From NCBI RefSeq assembly GCF_021917145.1, contig NC_061061.1, positions 14,919,705 through 14,983,704 of the forward strand: a DNA stretch of 64,000 nt. Direction: 5' to 3'. Of this stretch, positions 30,232 to 46,400 are shown piece after piece. The translations under genes were made by a program, and so were the position numbers. Source of the stretch: Hypomesus transpacificus (taxonomy: Eukaryota; Chordata; Actinopteri; Osmeriformes; Osmeridae). Under the pieces are notes generated by a model. That model worked only from the letters and a program-made list of their open reading frames with translations, ran no database searches and was not told the origin of the DNA. Each line of letters begins with the position of its first letter. The first letter of the stretch is position 1.

Positions 30232-30830
30232 TCCACTGTGTTGCTCAGAGCAAGAAGTGATAGAGTTAAACAAAAGTCCTGGAACAACACATTCATCACA
30301 CTCTAAATTTGGTGTAGCTTTATGAACCATCGTAAACCGTTATAAAGCCTATTAAGGTTCTTGACAAATCATTGAGGGTGAAATCATGTGAAACTTGATA
30401 AAAGTTGATATATTGTATCTTATAAAAGGTTAAGGGTTTCAATACGTCTTGGTCAGAAGTGCCTAACTTGGTTAGTAGTATGATTGTCTAAGGTTACGTG
30501 ACAGTTCATATGCAAGCACTTTAAAAACACTATCTCATTAATGATTTTGAATTCAGACAGACTTGTTCAATGGTGGTACAACTATGATTGTGATAAGGTA
30601 TGTGTAGCCTAGCAAACACAGCTCTTTACATAGGTTGTGTTCAGTATATCAGATACCATTGCTGTGCAATGGGAATTTTGTCTCACATTCATGTTAGTGT
30701 AGCGGGATTGTGTGGGTAATTGTTAGCATCTTGATGGTGTTGATATTTTTATTTTTTTCTGCATTTTTTCACCAAATTCTGATTATTGAATATAAATGTT
30801 ATTAAAAAATTACAGTAAAATTTTCATTTT
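30232..30830 (+). terminator. ctsk: ctsk 3'UTR with ATTAAA poly(A) signal
   Basis: About 570 bases after the stop codon, ATTAAA lies at 30801-30806. It is followed by a T/GT-rich stretch (TTTTATTGTGTGC at about 30841), as expected downstream of a cleavage site. No canonical AATAAA precedes it. Confidence 0.45.
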
Positions 30831-31239
30831 AATGGGTGCATTTTATTGTGTGCAATGTAAAACGCAAACACATTCATCCATTCATTCACAAGAAGCATGA
30901 GGGGAAGCAGAAGAGTCTTGATTCTGTTGAGTGGTCTAGAATAGTATTCCCCTCTTATAAGTCTGCCCTTTAATTTCTTCTGTTGAAGACATGTAGATAA
31001 TACATGTATTTAATATTTTATGTACTCAACTTACCCTAACCCTTTCATATACTCAACAAAGTCAAGCAAAACAGTTACCAGAAATTCTCTGCACCCTTAC
31101 TCTACTCATTAGGTAATATGACAAATATCCCCTTTTTTAAGTCAGCGTTCAGTAAGCTCATTTAAATAAACTGATGTCATTATGAGGAAGAAATACACCA
31201 TGTGACATTCACGGTTAGGTATCCAACAGGAAAAGGAGT
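30831..31239. other. Short ctsk-ctss intergenic spacer / ctss promoter
   Basis: About 400 bases between the probable end of ctsk and the first noncoding exon of ctss. An AT-rich TTTAAATAAA at about 31160 could act as a TATA-like element for ctss. Nothing else is recognisable. Confidence 0.35.
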
Positions 31240-31291
31240 TCAAAAGCAGAACTACAATCTCTCAAGACAAGTACTTCAACTGGTAGAAAAG
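31240..31291 (+). other. ctss: Candidate noncoding exon 1 of ctss
   Basis: GGTAGAAAAG followed by GTGAGC gives a good donor after 31291. The first coding exon opens after TTGCCTCAG at 32532, so a noncoding first exon is needed, and this matches the layout of ctsk. The start coordinate is a guess. Confidence 0.4.
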
Positions 31292-32022
31292 GTGAGCCAA
31301 AACAGTTTTCTGGGATATAAATGTACGTTTGTATTATAACTGGCAACTTTTAATGTACTAACACATTAAAAGCAACTGTAACCATAGGGAAGTAGTTTTA
31401 CTTTCACTTTTTAAAGCTACAATGCAATGTTTCCTTCATTTGAGTTGGGCTGAATAAAGACTCATCTCAACTCAAATGAGTTGGCTGTGTGTTGTCGGAG
31501 CAACATTCTTATCTAAAACATTTATTTGAGTCATTTGCCTACCTTCTATTTAAAATTATAATAAGACGCAAAATCGCTCCGATATTGGATGGATAGGCTT
31601 TGTGTATTTTAGGTCTAGGACTTTTGTGTTTTTCAGGTCTACCTTAAAACAGGTAAGCAGTTGATGGGTAAACTACGCCTATACTTACAGTTGGCTATAT
31701 ATTGCTAAATTCATAAACTAAATTCGACCAACCCCGTTATAGGTCAAAAAAGCACTTGTTTTTAATCAGCCCTTGCTTGTAAATGAAACTGCAGTTTCCT
31801 GGAAACAACATATTCTTTTGCAATATAATCGTTTGGTTATCTCTTTGACATTCCTTTGATTACCATTAAATACATTGAAAAAGATACTGTTGGACTGAGA
31901 ATAATAATAAGGTAAACATTTACCATGCATTTCAGTTGCGTTTCATATGCATTCAATTAGATACGATACACCATGTCTTCTGAGTGATGAGCTGTCTCAT
32001 TAGCTTATTGTAAAGTAGGGTA

Positions 32023-32160
32023 TCTCTCTCTCTCTTTCTCTCTTTCTCTCTTTCTCTCTTTCTCTCTTTCTCTCTTTGTCTTTCTCTTTTTCTCTTTTTC
32101 TCTTTTTCTCTCTCTCATTCTCTTTTTCTCTTTCTCTCATTCTCTTTCGCTCTCTCTCTC
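32023..32160. repeat. Pyrimidine tract with 8-base TTTCTCTC period
   Basis: About 138 bases of almost pure C+T on the plus strand. The central part repeats TTTCTCTC. It ends in a short ACACAC run and lies in the first intron of ctss, about 370 bases before the coding exon. Confidence 0.85.
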
Positions 32161-32532
32161 ACACACAAACTCACAATTTCTACTTATTTAAATTTACCAA
32201 CTACACTAACTTCAAACACACTTACACACAACCACATTGCTTTTCTTAATTATAGCCACTCAAAGCCATTACCTTGCATAACAGTGAAGCATATAGCTAA
32301 ATAGAATTTCGGAAGTTAGAGCTAAGGTTTAATCATTGCTAGCGCTGCAGTTTGCTCTAGCAAGGTTGCTACAATACCTAAAGCACTAAACCACTTCCTC
32401 TCTGTGGACATTGTTTAAATGTCAAGTCACAATTTCCATTCCAAAGGTAGGCTTGGTAACCACAATGCATTGCGGCTTGTAAGTTTTATAATCATGATAT
32501 CAATGATACTCAAATGAACTTTTTTGCCTCAG

Positions 32533-35791
<3,259 letters not shown>

Positions 35792-36300
35792 CTCCTGACA
35801 TCAGCAATGCATCAAGTAGCATCACTGGGAAACCTGAACTGGATGTGTCAATTTAAGTTATCTTTTGGTAATTTTTCATGTATCCCGTAGCCTTTCTTAT
35901 CTTGTTTTCACTATCTGCACTTCTTTGGACAGGTCAAGTCATTCATGTACTGGTTGGGTGACCAGTAATACTAAGGATGAACACAACTACTTAAGCTGTG
36001 CAAACAATCAAACTTTTGTACTTGATTTTTATATTTTAGTTACTTGCATTTGAAAATCATAAGATTATTTTTTTTGTGCTGGCCTGATCAAAATCATGCA
36101 ATTTTCATTTGTATGAGTGTAAAGATAGCTGTACTCTACTTAAAAATACTCCAGATATAATACAGTAAACAAGAACGTTTTAAATCAACCCCCATTATAT
36201 TACTGCAAGGTTGCAATTATTTTCCTTTATTTACATGTTGCCTACCACCTGTCCAAGAAGATTGAGAAAGTGAAATAAAAACTTGGGGCGGAAACAAGTT
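35792..36300 (+). terminator. ctss: ctss 3'UTR with AATAAA signal
   Basis: AATAAA at 36274-36279 lies about 480 bases after the stop codon, in AT-rich noncoding sequence. It is the first canonical signal on the plus strand after the gene. Confidence 0.5.
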
Positions 36301-36660
36301 ATTTTAGACAAATCAGGATTTGTTGATGGTGCTGTTTCACCCCATCAACACATATTTTATATATATAAATATATATATATCATGTATATTATATATCAGG
36401 AAGCAGCCTGATCAGTTCTGTTGAAACCAAATCTCTGTAGTTGTCAAAAAAAAACTAATAGAGAAGCCTTAAGCCAACAAGACTGTTTGATTTTTGTTCA
36501 ATGTTTTTCTGGTCAAGGAGGATAGGGTTGAAAAGGGTTAGTTCTGCTCCCTGAACCACAGTTATCTTACACCACATCCATACTCCATACTCTGTGTTTC
36601 CATTTATCTTAAATAAAGCCAGCAGACTCCTTTACACCATTGGGTTACAAATGAGTCATT
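36301..36660. other. Convergent gap between ctss and onecut
   Basis: About 360 bases separate the probable transcript ends of ctss (plus) and onecut (minus). The gap contains an imperfect AT repeat at about 36356-36396 and a further plus-strand AATAAA at about 36613, which could serve as a distal ctss end. Confidence 0.4.
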
Positions 36661-39600
36661 TTTATTTTTTAGTGCAACATCACAACAAACAATTTCACAT
36701 GAGGTATTCAAAGGGATTCTCTTTAGTTATTGATACAAAATGTCCCACCATGATTGACGTTTAAAGTGTTGTGTTTTTTTTAAAGCCTTTGGTTGGTTAG
36801 CCACATTCATTAGTAAGTCTAACACATGAACAAAAATGGCACTATAGTTTGGTGGGTGAGTCAAAGTTGAGGAAACTCAGACTAAGTCAACTATAATATT
36901 CCCCTCAACTTGTCATCATTAAAGCTTTTGTATTGATTCATTTATTCCTACTTACAACAGTGGGATCAAACAGTATTTCAACTACACTAAACATCTTGGA
37001 GAAGGGGAGAATGGTTTACAAATGTGGAAAAATAGCTTTTATCTCCTCTGACCTTTTTTGTATCCGAATGAGCAATTCAGTTTAGTACTTTGGGATTTTG
37101 TGAACTGTTACAGTAAACCACATGATTTTAGATGGAAAACATGGAATAGGCAACATTGATTACAGCAAGATCCTCCTTGCTTGGATTGTCACCTCCTTTT
37201 TTTGGTATTGAAAATGATTTTATTATATACAGAACATGTATAAATATGACATTCTAGCATACTGGACTAAGCTTTGGCTGGACAGGGTTTGGTTTGTACC
37301 CTATAACAGATTGATTCCAGCACACTTGGTTTGGAAAAGGCATGACGAGACAGATGGGCAGATAGATAAATAGAGCGACAGACAGACACCCTGACAGGAT
37401 GGAATCTTTGGTTAAGGAACAGCTTGGCCACACAACATCTCACACAGTTGAGGTAGATGGGTAAGTCTTCATGTACACGGGGGGTATGAGTTGGGGGAGG
37501 GGGGGACGTGAAGGGAGCATTAGGGTTACTATGTCAAAAGACTTTCCTCTGAACAAATCACCTTGTGTCAGTTTTAAGTTCCACTTAACGAACCTGGAGT
37601 TACATAAATACAGGGCTGCACTAGTGCCAGTAATAATTAATACCAATAGTAATTAAATGGATATCGATACAAGATGGATTTCTTATTGTTTTTTGTTTTG
37701 TTTTAAACATCTTTGTTTCGTGTTTTAATCCAAAGAATTTAACAAGTATTAACTCCCATAAAATAAGCCACAAAAAATTACACGGCGATCTAGTTCTAGG
37801 GTGATGTTTCCTTACAAACCACTAAGGGGTGCCACAGTCTAATTTGTGGCTGAAATCTGCAACAGTAAAGTCTACTCTCTCTTTGTAGAAAAGGCAGATC
37901 TACTTCAGTTGACACACAACAAGGTTACAGACAAAGCCTTTGGCCTGTCCCAATTTTGTGCCAGACTCATTTAGACATACAAAAAAAATGAATGAAAGGT
38001 GTCTCCTTCTCTTAAAACAACAGTGACAAGGTGGAAAACCTGGTTAGGTATTTTCTTTCTTTCTGCACCAAACATCCCGCCTCCACTCCTTGGCTCAAAG
38101 CATGCTTACAGTTGTTGCTCATTAAACTTTAATTCACCCCCCCCCCCCCCGCCCGCCCTATTCCCTGAACATCGCCTCACGTTCTAGAAGATTCAGCCAC
38201 CCCTCTGATCTCCCCGCCCCCTTTGAATGCCCCCTAAAGCCCCACAGGTCTGGCCGAGAGCAGACCTCTAGACCCAATACCTAGAGAGGAGACGGATGGT
38301 GTAAAAAAAAAGCCCCCTTTGATGTCTGTGAAAAAGTCGATGGCCTCTTTCATGACCGCCTGTCTTTCAAGTGCTCGCTGTGAAGGGAGACCCAGCAACA
38401 TGCCCCTCCAAAGGTTACAAGACAGGCTGGGTGAAAATTGCCGAGTTAGCCCCGCCGCATCAGTGAGAACCTTGGAGAACTCTGGCAGGTTGTGGAACTG
38501 AGAACTGGCAGAAGGGATGAGTCTGGAGGATAACGACAGCACACAGAGGGGGACATAGATGCTTGTGTCTGCACTGCAGCCAGGGGAATCACTACTTCCA
38601 TGCAATCCCCCAGCAGCTGCACAATACACGTTTGCATGTGGTCTCAGAAGATTCGCACTTGAGAGCTTTCAGACTAAGTGCAACACTGCACACTTTGCCG
38701 AACAGTGTTTAAACACAACTTTACAAGCAACCTGTGAGGCCTATGGGATGTCACATTATTATTATTATTATTTTTACCACAACATTCAAACAAGCTTGGC
38801 CTTAGCAAAAGAGTTTATCGCAGAGACATTTGACAAGATTAAAGGAATCCCCATAATTCTACAAAAACAAAGGCCAGGCCTTTAAGATAGAGAGAGATAC
38901 ATAACATCACTGAGACTACAGGGGAGAGAAGTAGTTAGGCCGTACATTCAGGGAGGACAATCTTAATCTTTGGTATTACGATGGGATCCTATTTCTAAAA
39001 GTGCCCATCAGAAAAAAATCTTCAGTTTCACACAGACATACAAAGCATTGTTAAATAAATACTTACAGTATATAGATAGCATAAATTAATAACTAAATAA
39101 ATAGAGAGGAAAAAAACAATAAATACTTAAATGCAGTAATAAATACATTGATCAGTTCGGCAATTGCATTTTAAACATATCGCTCCAACTAAACTGACTA
39201 TATGGAGACATGTTAAAACCATCTCTTTGTGGAAAATAATTACCTTGTACATAGCAGGACTGGAACAACAACCCGCACTTCCAAAATGTTTCTATAAATA
39301 GAGTGATGTGCTTGAAATCTGTACAAAAGGGCTGAAAGAATCACATTCCTCCATTTTCTAGACTTCTGTAAAAAAAGATTTGCAATGGAGCAAAGTTGTG
39401 TTTAGTTGAGTGTTTTGAAACATGGGTGGAAAAAATACTACAACATTATTCTACATCGTATCATGAGTACCTCTCCTTTATGTTCATTGTATTCAAAAGA
39501 TTGACATGTTGAGTCAAAATGGCTACGACGCTTTTGATTGGAAGGTCAGTCAATGTCTTAAAGCTAGAAGGTTGCACCAATAAGTCTCTGATATGGCATC

Positions 39601-40416
39601 CTTTGCATTCTGCCTTTGTTGACAGACGTGAAAATTCCAGTAAAATACACTTTGGTTTCCTGCCTTGAAAACTCTGATTAATTCAAGTTGGAACCATCAA
39701 TGAGACGCATGAGATATTCTAGGTGATCCTGTTGTCTTGGAAATGATTGAGAACTGAAAATCGTGTAGAGTAAATTACATTCCTGATACTCCACACCTAG
39801 AACTTGGATCATCTCCTTGGGACTAGGAATCCTGTGAACCTTGTTAGGTGGAGTTCTCAGCACTCTGTTCTTCAGAAATTATTAGCCTGATGGAGCTATG
39901 CAATTGATACACCTGTATTTTTCCCTGTCACCTACGTCATTTGATTCTTCAGAGAAAAGCAGGGCATGAACATGGAGGAAAGGAAACAATGCCTAAGTAT
40001 GAGGGACAAACAAGGCTTCCAGATTCACGGGTGCATCCTGATGATTTACACCCCAGGGGCACATCAGGGTAAGAATCTGCCTCTTTTTCAATATCTTCAT
40101 CAAAATAATGTGATGAAATGGTGTCTATTTTGAAGTCAGGGGTGTTTACCATGGCCATCTTCAAACTAAAAGGAACTTTGCACCCTCGACTATACAAATT
40201 AGCATCTCCTCTTACACAATCATTTCTATCACCTCTTTCATTCCCAGTGGTGATCACTTTGGTTTGAAATGCCTTGTCGTCTTCGAAACATACACTAGCT
40301 AACTCCATCACTCCCTCTGAAAATGAGGAGTACATTATTACGCCTGATCTCTGCCTAGACCAGTCTATGCGCCCCCTATTCTCCCGACGGCTCCATGCCA
40401 CACCGCCCATATCCCA
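36661..40416 (-). other. Probable long onecut 3'UTR
   Basis: About 3.7 kb follows the onecut stop codon. Reverse-complement AATAAA signals lie at 37219-37224 and 36661-36666. Long 3'UTRs are usual for ONECUT genes. Most of the stretch is AT-rich and noncoding. A C-rich run lies at about 38138-38155. The first 465 bases after the stop (39949-40416) stay open in the onecut frame and are described as a finding. Confidence 0.4.
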
Positions 40417-43400
40417 TCAGGCTGTGCTGCAGGACACGGCGGAGGAGGACATGCTGGAGCCTGAGGAGCCGGTGGAGGAGGGACGGCCCTCGTCCGCCCA
40501 CTTGTTGATGTTGCGGCGCCGGGCATTCATGAAGAAGTTACTGACGGTGGAGAGCTCCAGGCCAAGCTGTTGGGAGATGGTAACCTGCAGGTCTTTGGCG
40601 GGCCGGTGGTTCTCCCTGAAGATGGCCATGAGCGTACGCCTCTGGAGGTCAGTGAACACCAGTCTGGTGCGCTTTGGTCCCTGGTTGCGCTTCAGTTTAC
40701 TCTGCTCCTGTTCCTTCCGTTTGCAAGCTATAGGCAAACAAATAGTGGATGGGTTAGGGGAGTGAATGTGTGTGGGGACTGTTAACTAAAACAGGCCAGC
40801 AGGCTAACTAGGATAAATGGATTAATGGAGAAAAAAAGGATCTGTTGAAAGAAAACAATCTAACTAGGCAACTCTGATGAGTTTAAAGTGATGAATCAGC
40901 AACATGTTCCCCTGCACAGGAATCAAGACATTCAGCTTGTCACACCTGATTAAATGCAAGTAGGTTAAGCTGTACTTGGATTAATTAGACGACTAGACAA
41001 AGCTCATGTATCAAACCTTACCGCCCAAAAGAAAAAGACATAAAAGAAATACGAAAGAACCAACCAGATAAAACAATAAAACAGATTTTTTCTTGTTAGA
41101 GTTTTTTAAGTGGATGTTTGTCATTGTCCTCAATTCCTTTGAATTATTTATGGTCATACACATTTCAACTATTGACAAGTTTTGGGAGCAGTTATGTGGC
41201 TGAATCCACTCGAACATCACAGCATGTCCAGCTACACTGCAACTTAGGCCTTGTCAAACTCAATTCTAACAACAAACGTGTGTATCTTCCTTTTTTATGG
41301 AGTCCATTTGGTGTCGAGTTATTGAGCTATCCACTGAGCTGATAGCACCTCTATTTACCCAGGTCTATTTTGCAGTATGTGTGAGCCAATTTCCAGCTAG
41401 CATATAGACTGATGTGTTCTGCTTTACTCAGCTAAAGGTCTGGAGAGGGAAAAATCATAGTAGTGTAAAAGAAGAAAGAACAAAGGTGGAGCCAAGCAAC
41501 CAAGGATTTGTAGAGTGTTATCCTGTTAGCCGTATACATTTTTTTTATCAGATAGTTAGCATAATACAGTATATAATCAAATGTATTCACTTGTGTAAGA
41601 GGTCCTTACGGAATATTTCCGTATGAGACTAACTTCTAGTTCAATGCATCGTCTGAAGGAGTTAGACAAATATATCACATTAACCTACACCCTGTCTATC
41701 TCAGTTAGCAGTCAATGGTCAAACAGCCTTAATTTTTTCCTTTCTCACTGCAGCCAAAATAACATTCCCTTCCAATACAAAAGATCCCAGGGAGAATTCA
41801 TGCAATTGAAGATAAATAATAAAAGATCTAAGTTACATTAAGTCAGTGTAAAAATGTAAGAAAGGCAGAGCGAGAGAGAGGATAGATGTAAAAAAATGTG
41901 TAGGTTGTGCTAAATTCCATTTGAGAATAGACAGGCAGTTCCACATGTATATTTTTATAGACGTCTCTTTCTGTGCATATCCACAGCTATATCTTTAACC
42001 TCCACTGAATTGTGATACAACTGTATGGACTGAAAATGGTACACCCACTGTTGTATTTGTTTACAAATCTATCTGCCTCACACTCCCACCCCCATCATCT
42101 CTCTATCTGTCAGCCTTGCCTCCATCTACCTCCTCTTTGCCTTGCCAGACACTTCAACATCATTAGTTTCTCATAAAAGTAATTTACATGTGGCGGAGAG
42201 AGTGAGTGATAATCACTTTAGGGGAACTAATTTATTTTCTATTAAAGGGGTTACGTCAGAGGTGAGTGAAACAAGCAGAGTCTGCAGTGCCCACTGAGTG
42301 TTTGAGGTCCATAAGGGTTCTAAGACATATTTGGGCGACTCCTGTAATTACCTAAATGTACACTTTTAAGACATCTCAATCAGCAGTGTGTGGTTGTTGC
42401 TTTTTTTGCTGATGATGAGAAAGGTTTTTCTAAGAGTAAGCAGACATTTCATTGATTGGCTCATGTCTGCTTATAGCAAAACATAGAATACGAAACAATT
42501 CTTATGCTTACTGTGTAAGCCAAAGTCGATCCTAAACCCATAATGTAAAAGCATAACTGTCATGTCTAAAACCATACTGCTGCATACTGTACCAGTGCCA
42601 TCATAAAATAACATTAGATTTTGTTACGAAACGACATAGTCCCTATAATATGAATAGGATATCAAATGAATCCGTATGCACAAAAAATATTATACGCTTG
42701 CTGCAATTCACAGTGTGCATTCGCTCCAAATCATTATCCAAAAGGAAACACTTGACTTTCTGAAGATCTCTTCTCTCATCAACTTAAGATTAGAAGGCCT
42801 ATTCATTTTTAGGCATCTACAGGTAATTAGCATTTCTGAGAGTTATCGAACCACGTCTCATTAAAATACTTTAGGACTGAGATGTCAGAAACATGTCAAT
42901 ATTACTAAAACTAAAATGTAAAAGAAAATCCAACGGCTACATTTTTCACGGACGTTACATATTCCAGAAGATGGCAGCTATGGAGCACACACTCGCAGCT
43001 TCAAAAAGTAACGACAGAAAGGAAATGATAGTGGTGAATAGCTTGCTTGTACCCTGGATTTATGGGTTGTGCGAGGAGTCATGGTGTCCTACTCCTCTCT
43101 TTTCCTCTCCCCCTCCATCCCGTCCTCTCCTTTCTCCCTTAACGGCGATCATAACGCCAACCATTAAGTAAATGCTTCCTTATGCTGTAATCATGTGTAA
43201 AAGGCTTGCAATTACCATGCTATAAATCCCTGGCAGTGGGGCTACTCCTCGAGACATAAATATTCCCCCATAGGCTTCGTATGATCGTGGGAACAGCCCC
43301 TAATCATGATGTATGCCCCTGTCTCGTGTTGCTGAAACGTGATCGAAAGCCCTTTCCCTACCCCCCGGCGCCTGAACCTCCACCCCCTTCCTAGTCGACC

Positions 43401-46400
43401 CCCTCTTGTCTCCCCCCCTCCAGCTCCAGCCCCAGCCCACCCCCTGCTGATTTCTTGGGCCAGGGGCTGATAGAAATTATTGATTAAATCTGTGCAGCTC
43501 AGACTCCTCGACCCACAGAGGCTGGTTAACCCCTTTATCACCAGAACGGGTAGCTGGAACAGCCAGATAAAAACAACATTGTTTGTTTTGAACCAAGGTT
43601 GCGAAAGAGCAATTGTCCTGTTTACAATATTTAAAATGCAGATGTGTTCTGGAACGTAACATTTGAGCTACAAAAATGTAATGCAACTGTACATGGTGGT
43701 GGCTAAGGCTTTGTGGCATTCATCACTGGGGGATGGTGCAGTCACTGAAGCCAAGGCATAAACCACATTGACCTTTCCTATTCATTTAGACCTTTAGTCA
43801 AGGGCTTCAGGTATCCTCTTTAAAGTTATATTCCCTAACCCCTCTCAACTTAAAGTGGTAAGGCCCCACTGTGTGGTCTTTGTCTTGCACAGTCTCGGAC
43901 TACTGTCAGATCACCTGATTAACAAGCAGAGGTTGGCTTGGAGATGCATCTTATATAAAGTGCAGTACCATATACACGAACCAGAATGGAAAAAAAGATG
44001 CTGCAGATAAGCATTAGACATAACCTGCTCCATATAAGCGCCTCATCGTGCCTCTGGTAATAGAAACGACGATGGATTTCTATAATCGGGCCCACCATTG
44101 ATCTTAAAAGTTTTGCGTAACAATCGCAGAGCCAAAACATCAAAAATACCAATCCTGACTTGCACTGAAGGACCTTGCTGAAGGACCTTGTATGTATTTA
44201 AGGGAGTGCTGCATTAGGTGGATCATCTTAAAACTTGAGGCGTGAAGCGAAGAACACTTGAGTTATCTTCAGACTGTGGAGCACACAGCACTGTGCATTC
44301 TAATTCCAGTCTCGATTTGCCGATGCGGTCGAGGTGTGTGTGGGCAAGGCGTGCTGTGCTTTCCCATGGAAATCAATAGAGGCTTGTAATTAAACAAAAG
44401 GGGGTTGGCCAGGGGAAAAAACAACCCCCTCGGAAAGTAGGTTATGTAGAAAAGTGCAGAGCTGTCCAAATTGTGGCTTTGCCAGGAACTAAATATGCAA
44501 GTTAGACTGTGTGTGTGTGTGTGTGTGTGTGTGGGGGGGGGGTTAGCGCACTTTCAATACATTCTCCATGTTGGGCCTTCAATTTTTTATGACTAAGATT
44601 GATCCGCTCCTTAAATTTTCAACAGTGTGACAAAAATATATTTGTGTGTACTCATACATAAACCAACAGCATTCCAAAAATGTCAAACTGTTAGTTAGAT
44701 AATCCGACCATAAACCTTTAGCCTATAAAAATAAAGACAAAGGACATCCAAAAATGTTGCTATAATAAAAACTGTAGAATGCTACTGAAACTAGCACCCC
44801 ATATACTGTAAATTGAATGCATTAACACCTCACCCTCATTCAAGATTTGATTCATTAAATAAACAGCATAAACAACATAAGCTGTTGAATAAAACAATCT
44901 CTCCGAACTCTAACAACACTAATCACTAGCAAACTAGACACAGTATAACATTTTGTCAAATGGAGGATGTACACATGTGCTCAGAGAGCCAAACAATCAA
45001 AGATCAATAATTGTGAGGGGATTGCAAGAGTGCACAATCATTACTTATAAACCCTATTGTGCTTTTGGGCTTAATCAGTTGGGTTGCTGACAGATAGTGA
45101 AAAACTGTGATTAGCTGTGCTTGCCTACACACACGCACAGCTCACAGACCCCTGCAGTGAACAGAACACTAGCCGACACAGGCACACACTCCCCTCTGCT
45201 CATCTCATATTACTGTGTTCATTTGGATCTCTTTCTAGGACAGACCTCTTCAGCTGCATGTATCAGATGGATTCTCAGTCCCTATGGAATGACAACACTG
45301 TAACATGGCACTGTACACTGTGCTATCTTGTCTTCAATGCGTATCCCCCATGAATATCAAATATCAACCAACAGATTAGCCATTGCCTTTTAAGAAGTTC
45401 TCTTTTTCCCGTCATAAAGCTGCCTCGAAGCTGCATTGACTATTATCCACAGATAAACAATATAAGTGGGTCTCAAGCTTAATGTGTAATAAACGATAAC
45501 ACGAGGGATCTTTCAACATAAAAATAATTGTAATTTTACAGTGACTGCTACAGTGAAGATCTTAAGTTAGGAATGATTTACCTATTTCCTGCCAAAGGCT
45601 CAGACCTAATTTGTGTCAACTATCTTGCCAACTTTAAACTTCAGTCAAGCATCAAGTAGACATTGCAGAAATCCTTGCAGAAATGTAACATCTACTGACA
45701 TGTCCTCTCTGCCCATCGTATGTGATTGTTTTGAATTATTAAATCCCTTACTGCTATCTGTGTAATTCCATAATAGTTGCTCTATGGTTCACTTAATGGA
45801 AGGCCAAGTGTCCATGATTTTTTTGGAGGCATAGTAATGGATCTGGCACTGCTAGGCCAACGCATAAATGGAAATAGTGTATAAAATTGAAAATCACACA
45901 AAGCAACCCCTGTGTGCAAAAACTATGTGTATAGAATGTGTGGAACAAATCCTTATTTTACTGTAAGCTTTGGACATTATATACACACTCAATAAACAAT
46001 GCTTATAATTTGAATCTTAAAATGGTGCCCCAGTATGAGTATAGCTTTTACCTCAGCATAGGATATACTTAATGTCTCTGAGGCTCTGCCCTGAGAAAGA
46101 TATTGTTTAAGAAATAGTGGATTTTATGGACAAAAAATGTGGTGTGAGAAATGCAGTGTGTTTTGATTTGGTTGTTTGTTTGTGTTTGCCTGCTGAAGAA
46201 AGAGATATATCTTACCCTCCAGTCTCAGAGAGGCCATCCTTTGAAACTCTGGTTCCTGGAGCCATCGGGACATCCTCTTGAAGGTCTCACGGCCAGACTT
46301 GAGCTTGCCCCAGGGCTTCGGGTTCCTCAAGAGGTCAGACAGAGTACCCTGTGACCTACAGAGCACCCTTTCTGCAAAGATGGCCTGAGGGATGCTGTAC

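Larger units (their letters stand above)
40728..46215 (-). other. Single large intron of onecut
   Basis: A 5.5 kb intron between the cut-domain and homeodomain exons. It contains no coding exon I can support. It does contain a strong ONECUT-type motif at 43476-43488, an 11-bp hairpin at 42437-42473 and a (TG)13 plus G10 run at 44508-44542. Large introns at this position are typical of the family. Confidence 0.6.

Noticed and set aside
38234..38629. 131-codon minus-strand open frame after onecut
   Set aside because: It lies in the probable 3'UTR, is matched by an open frame on the other strand, and reflects a locally GC-richer patch. No family resemblance.
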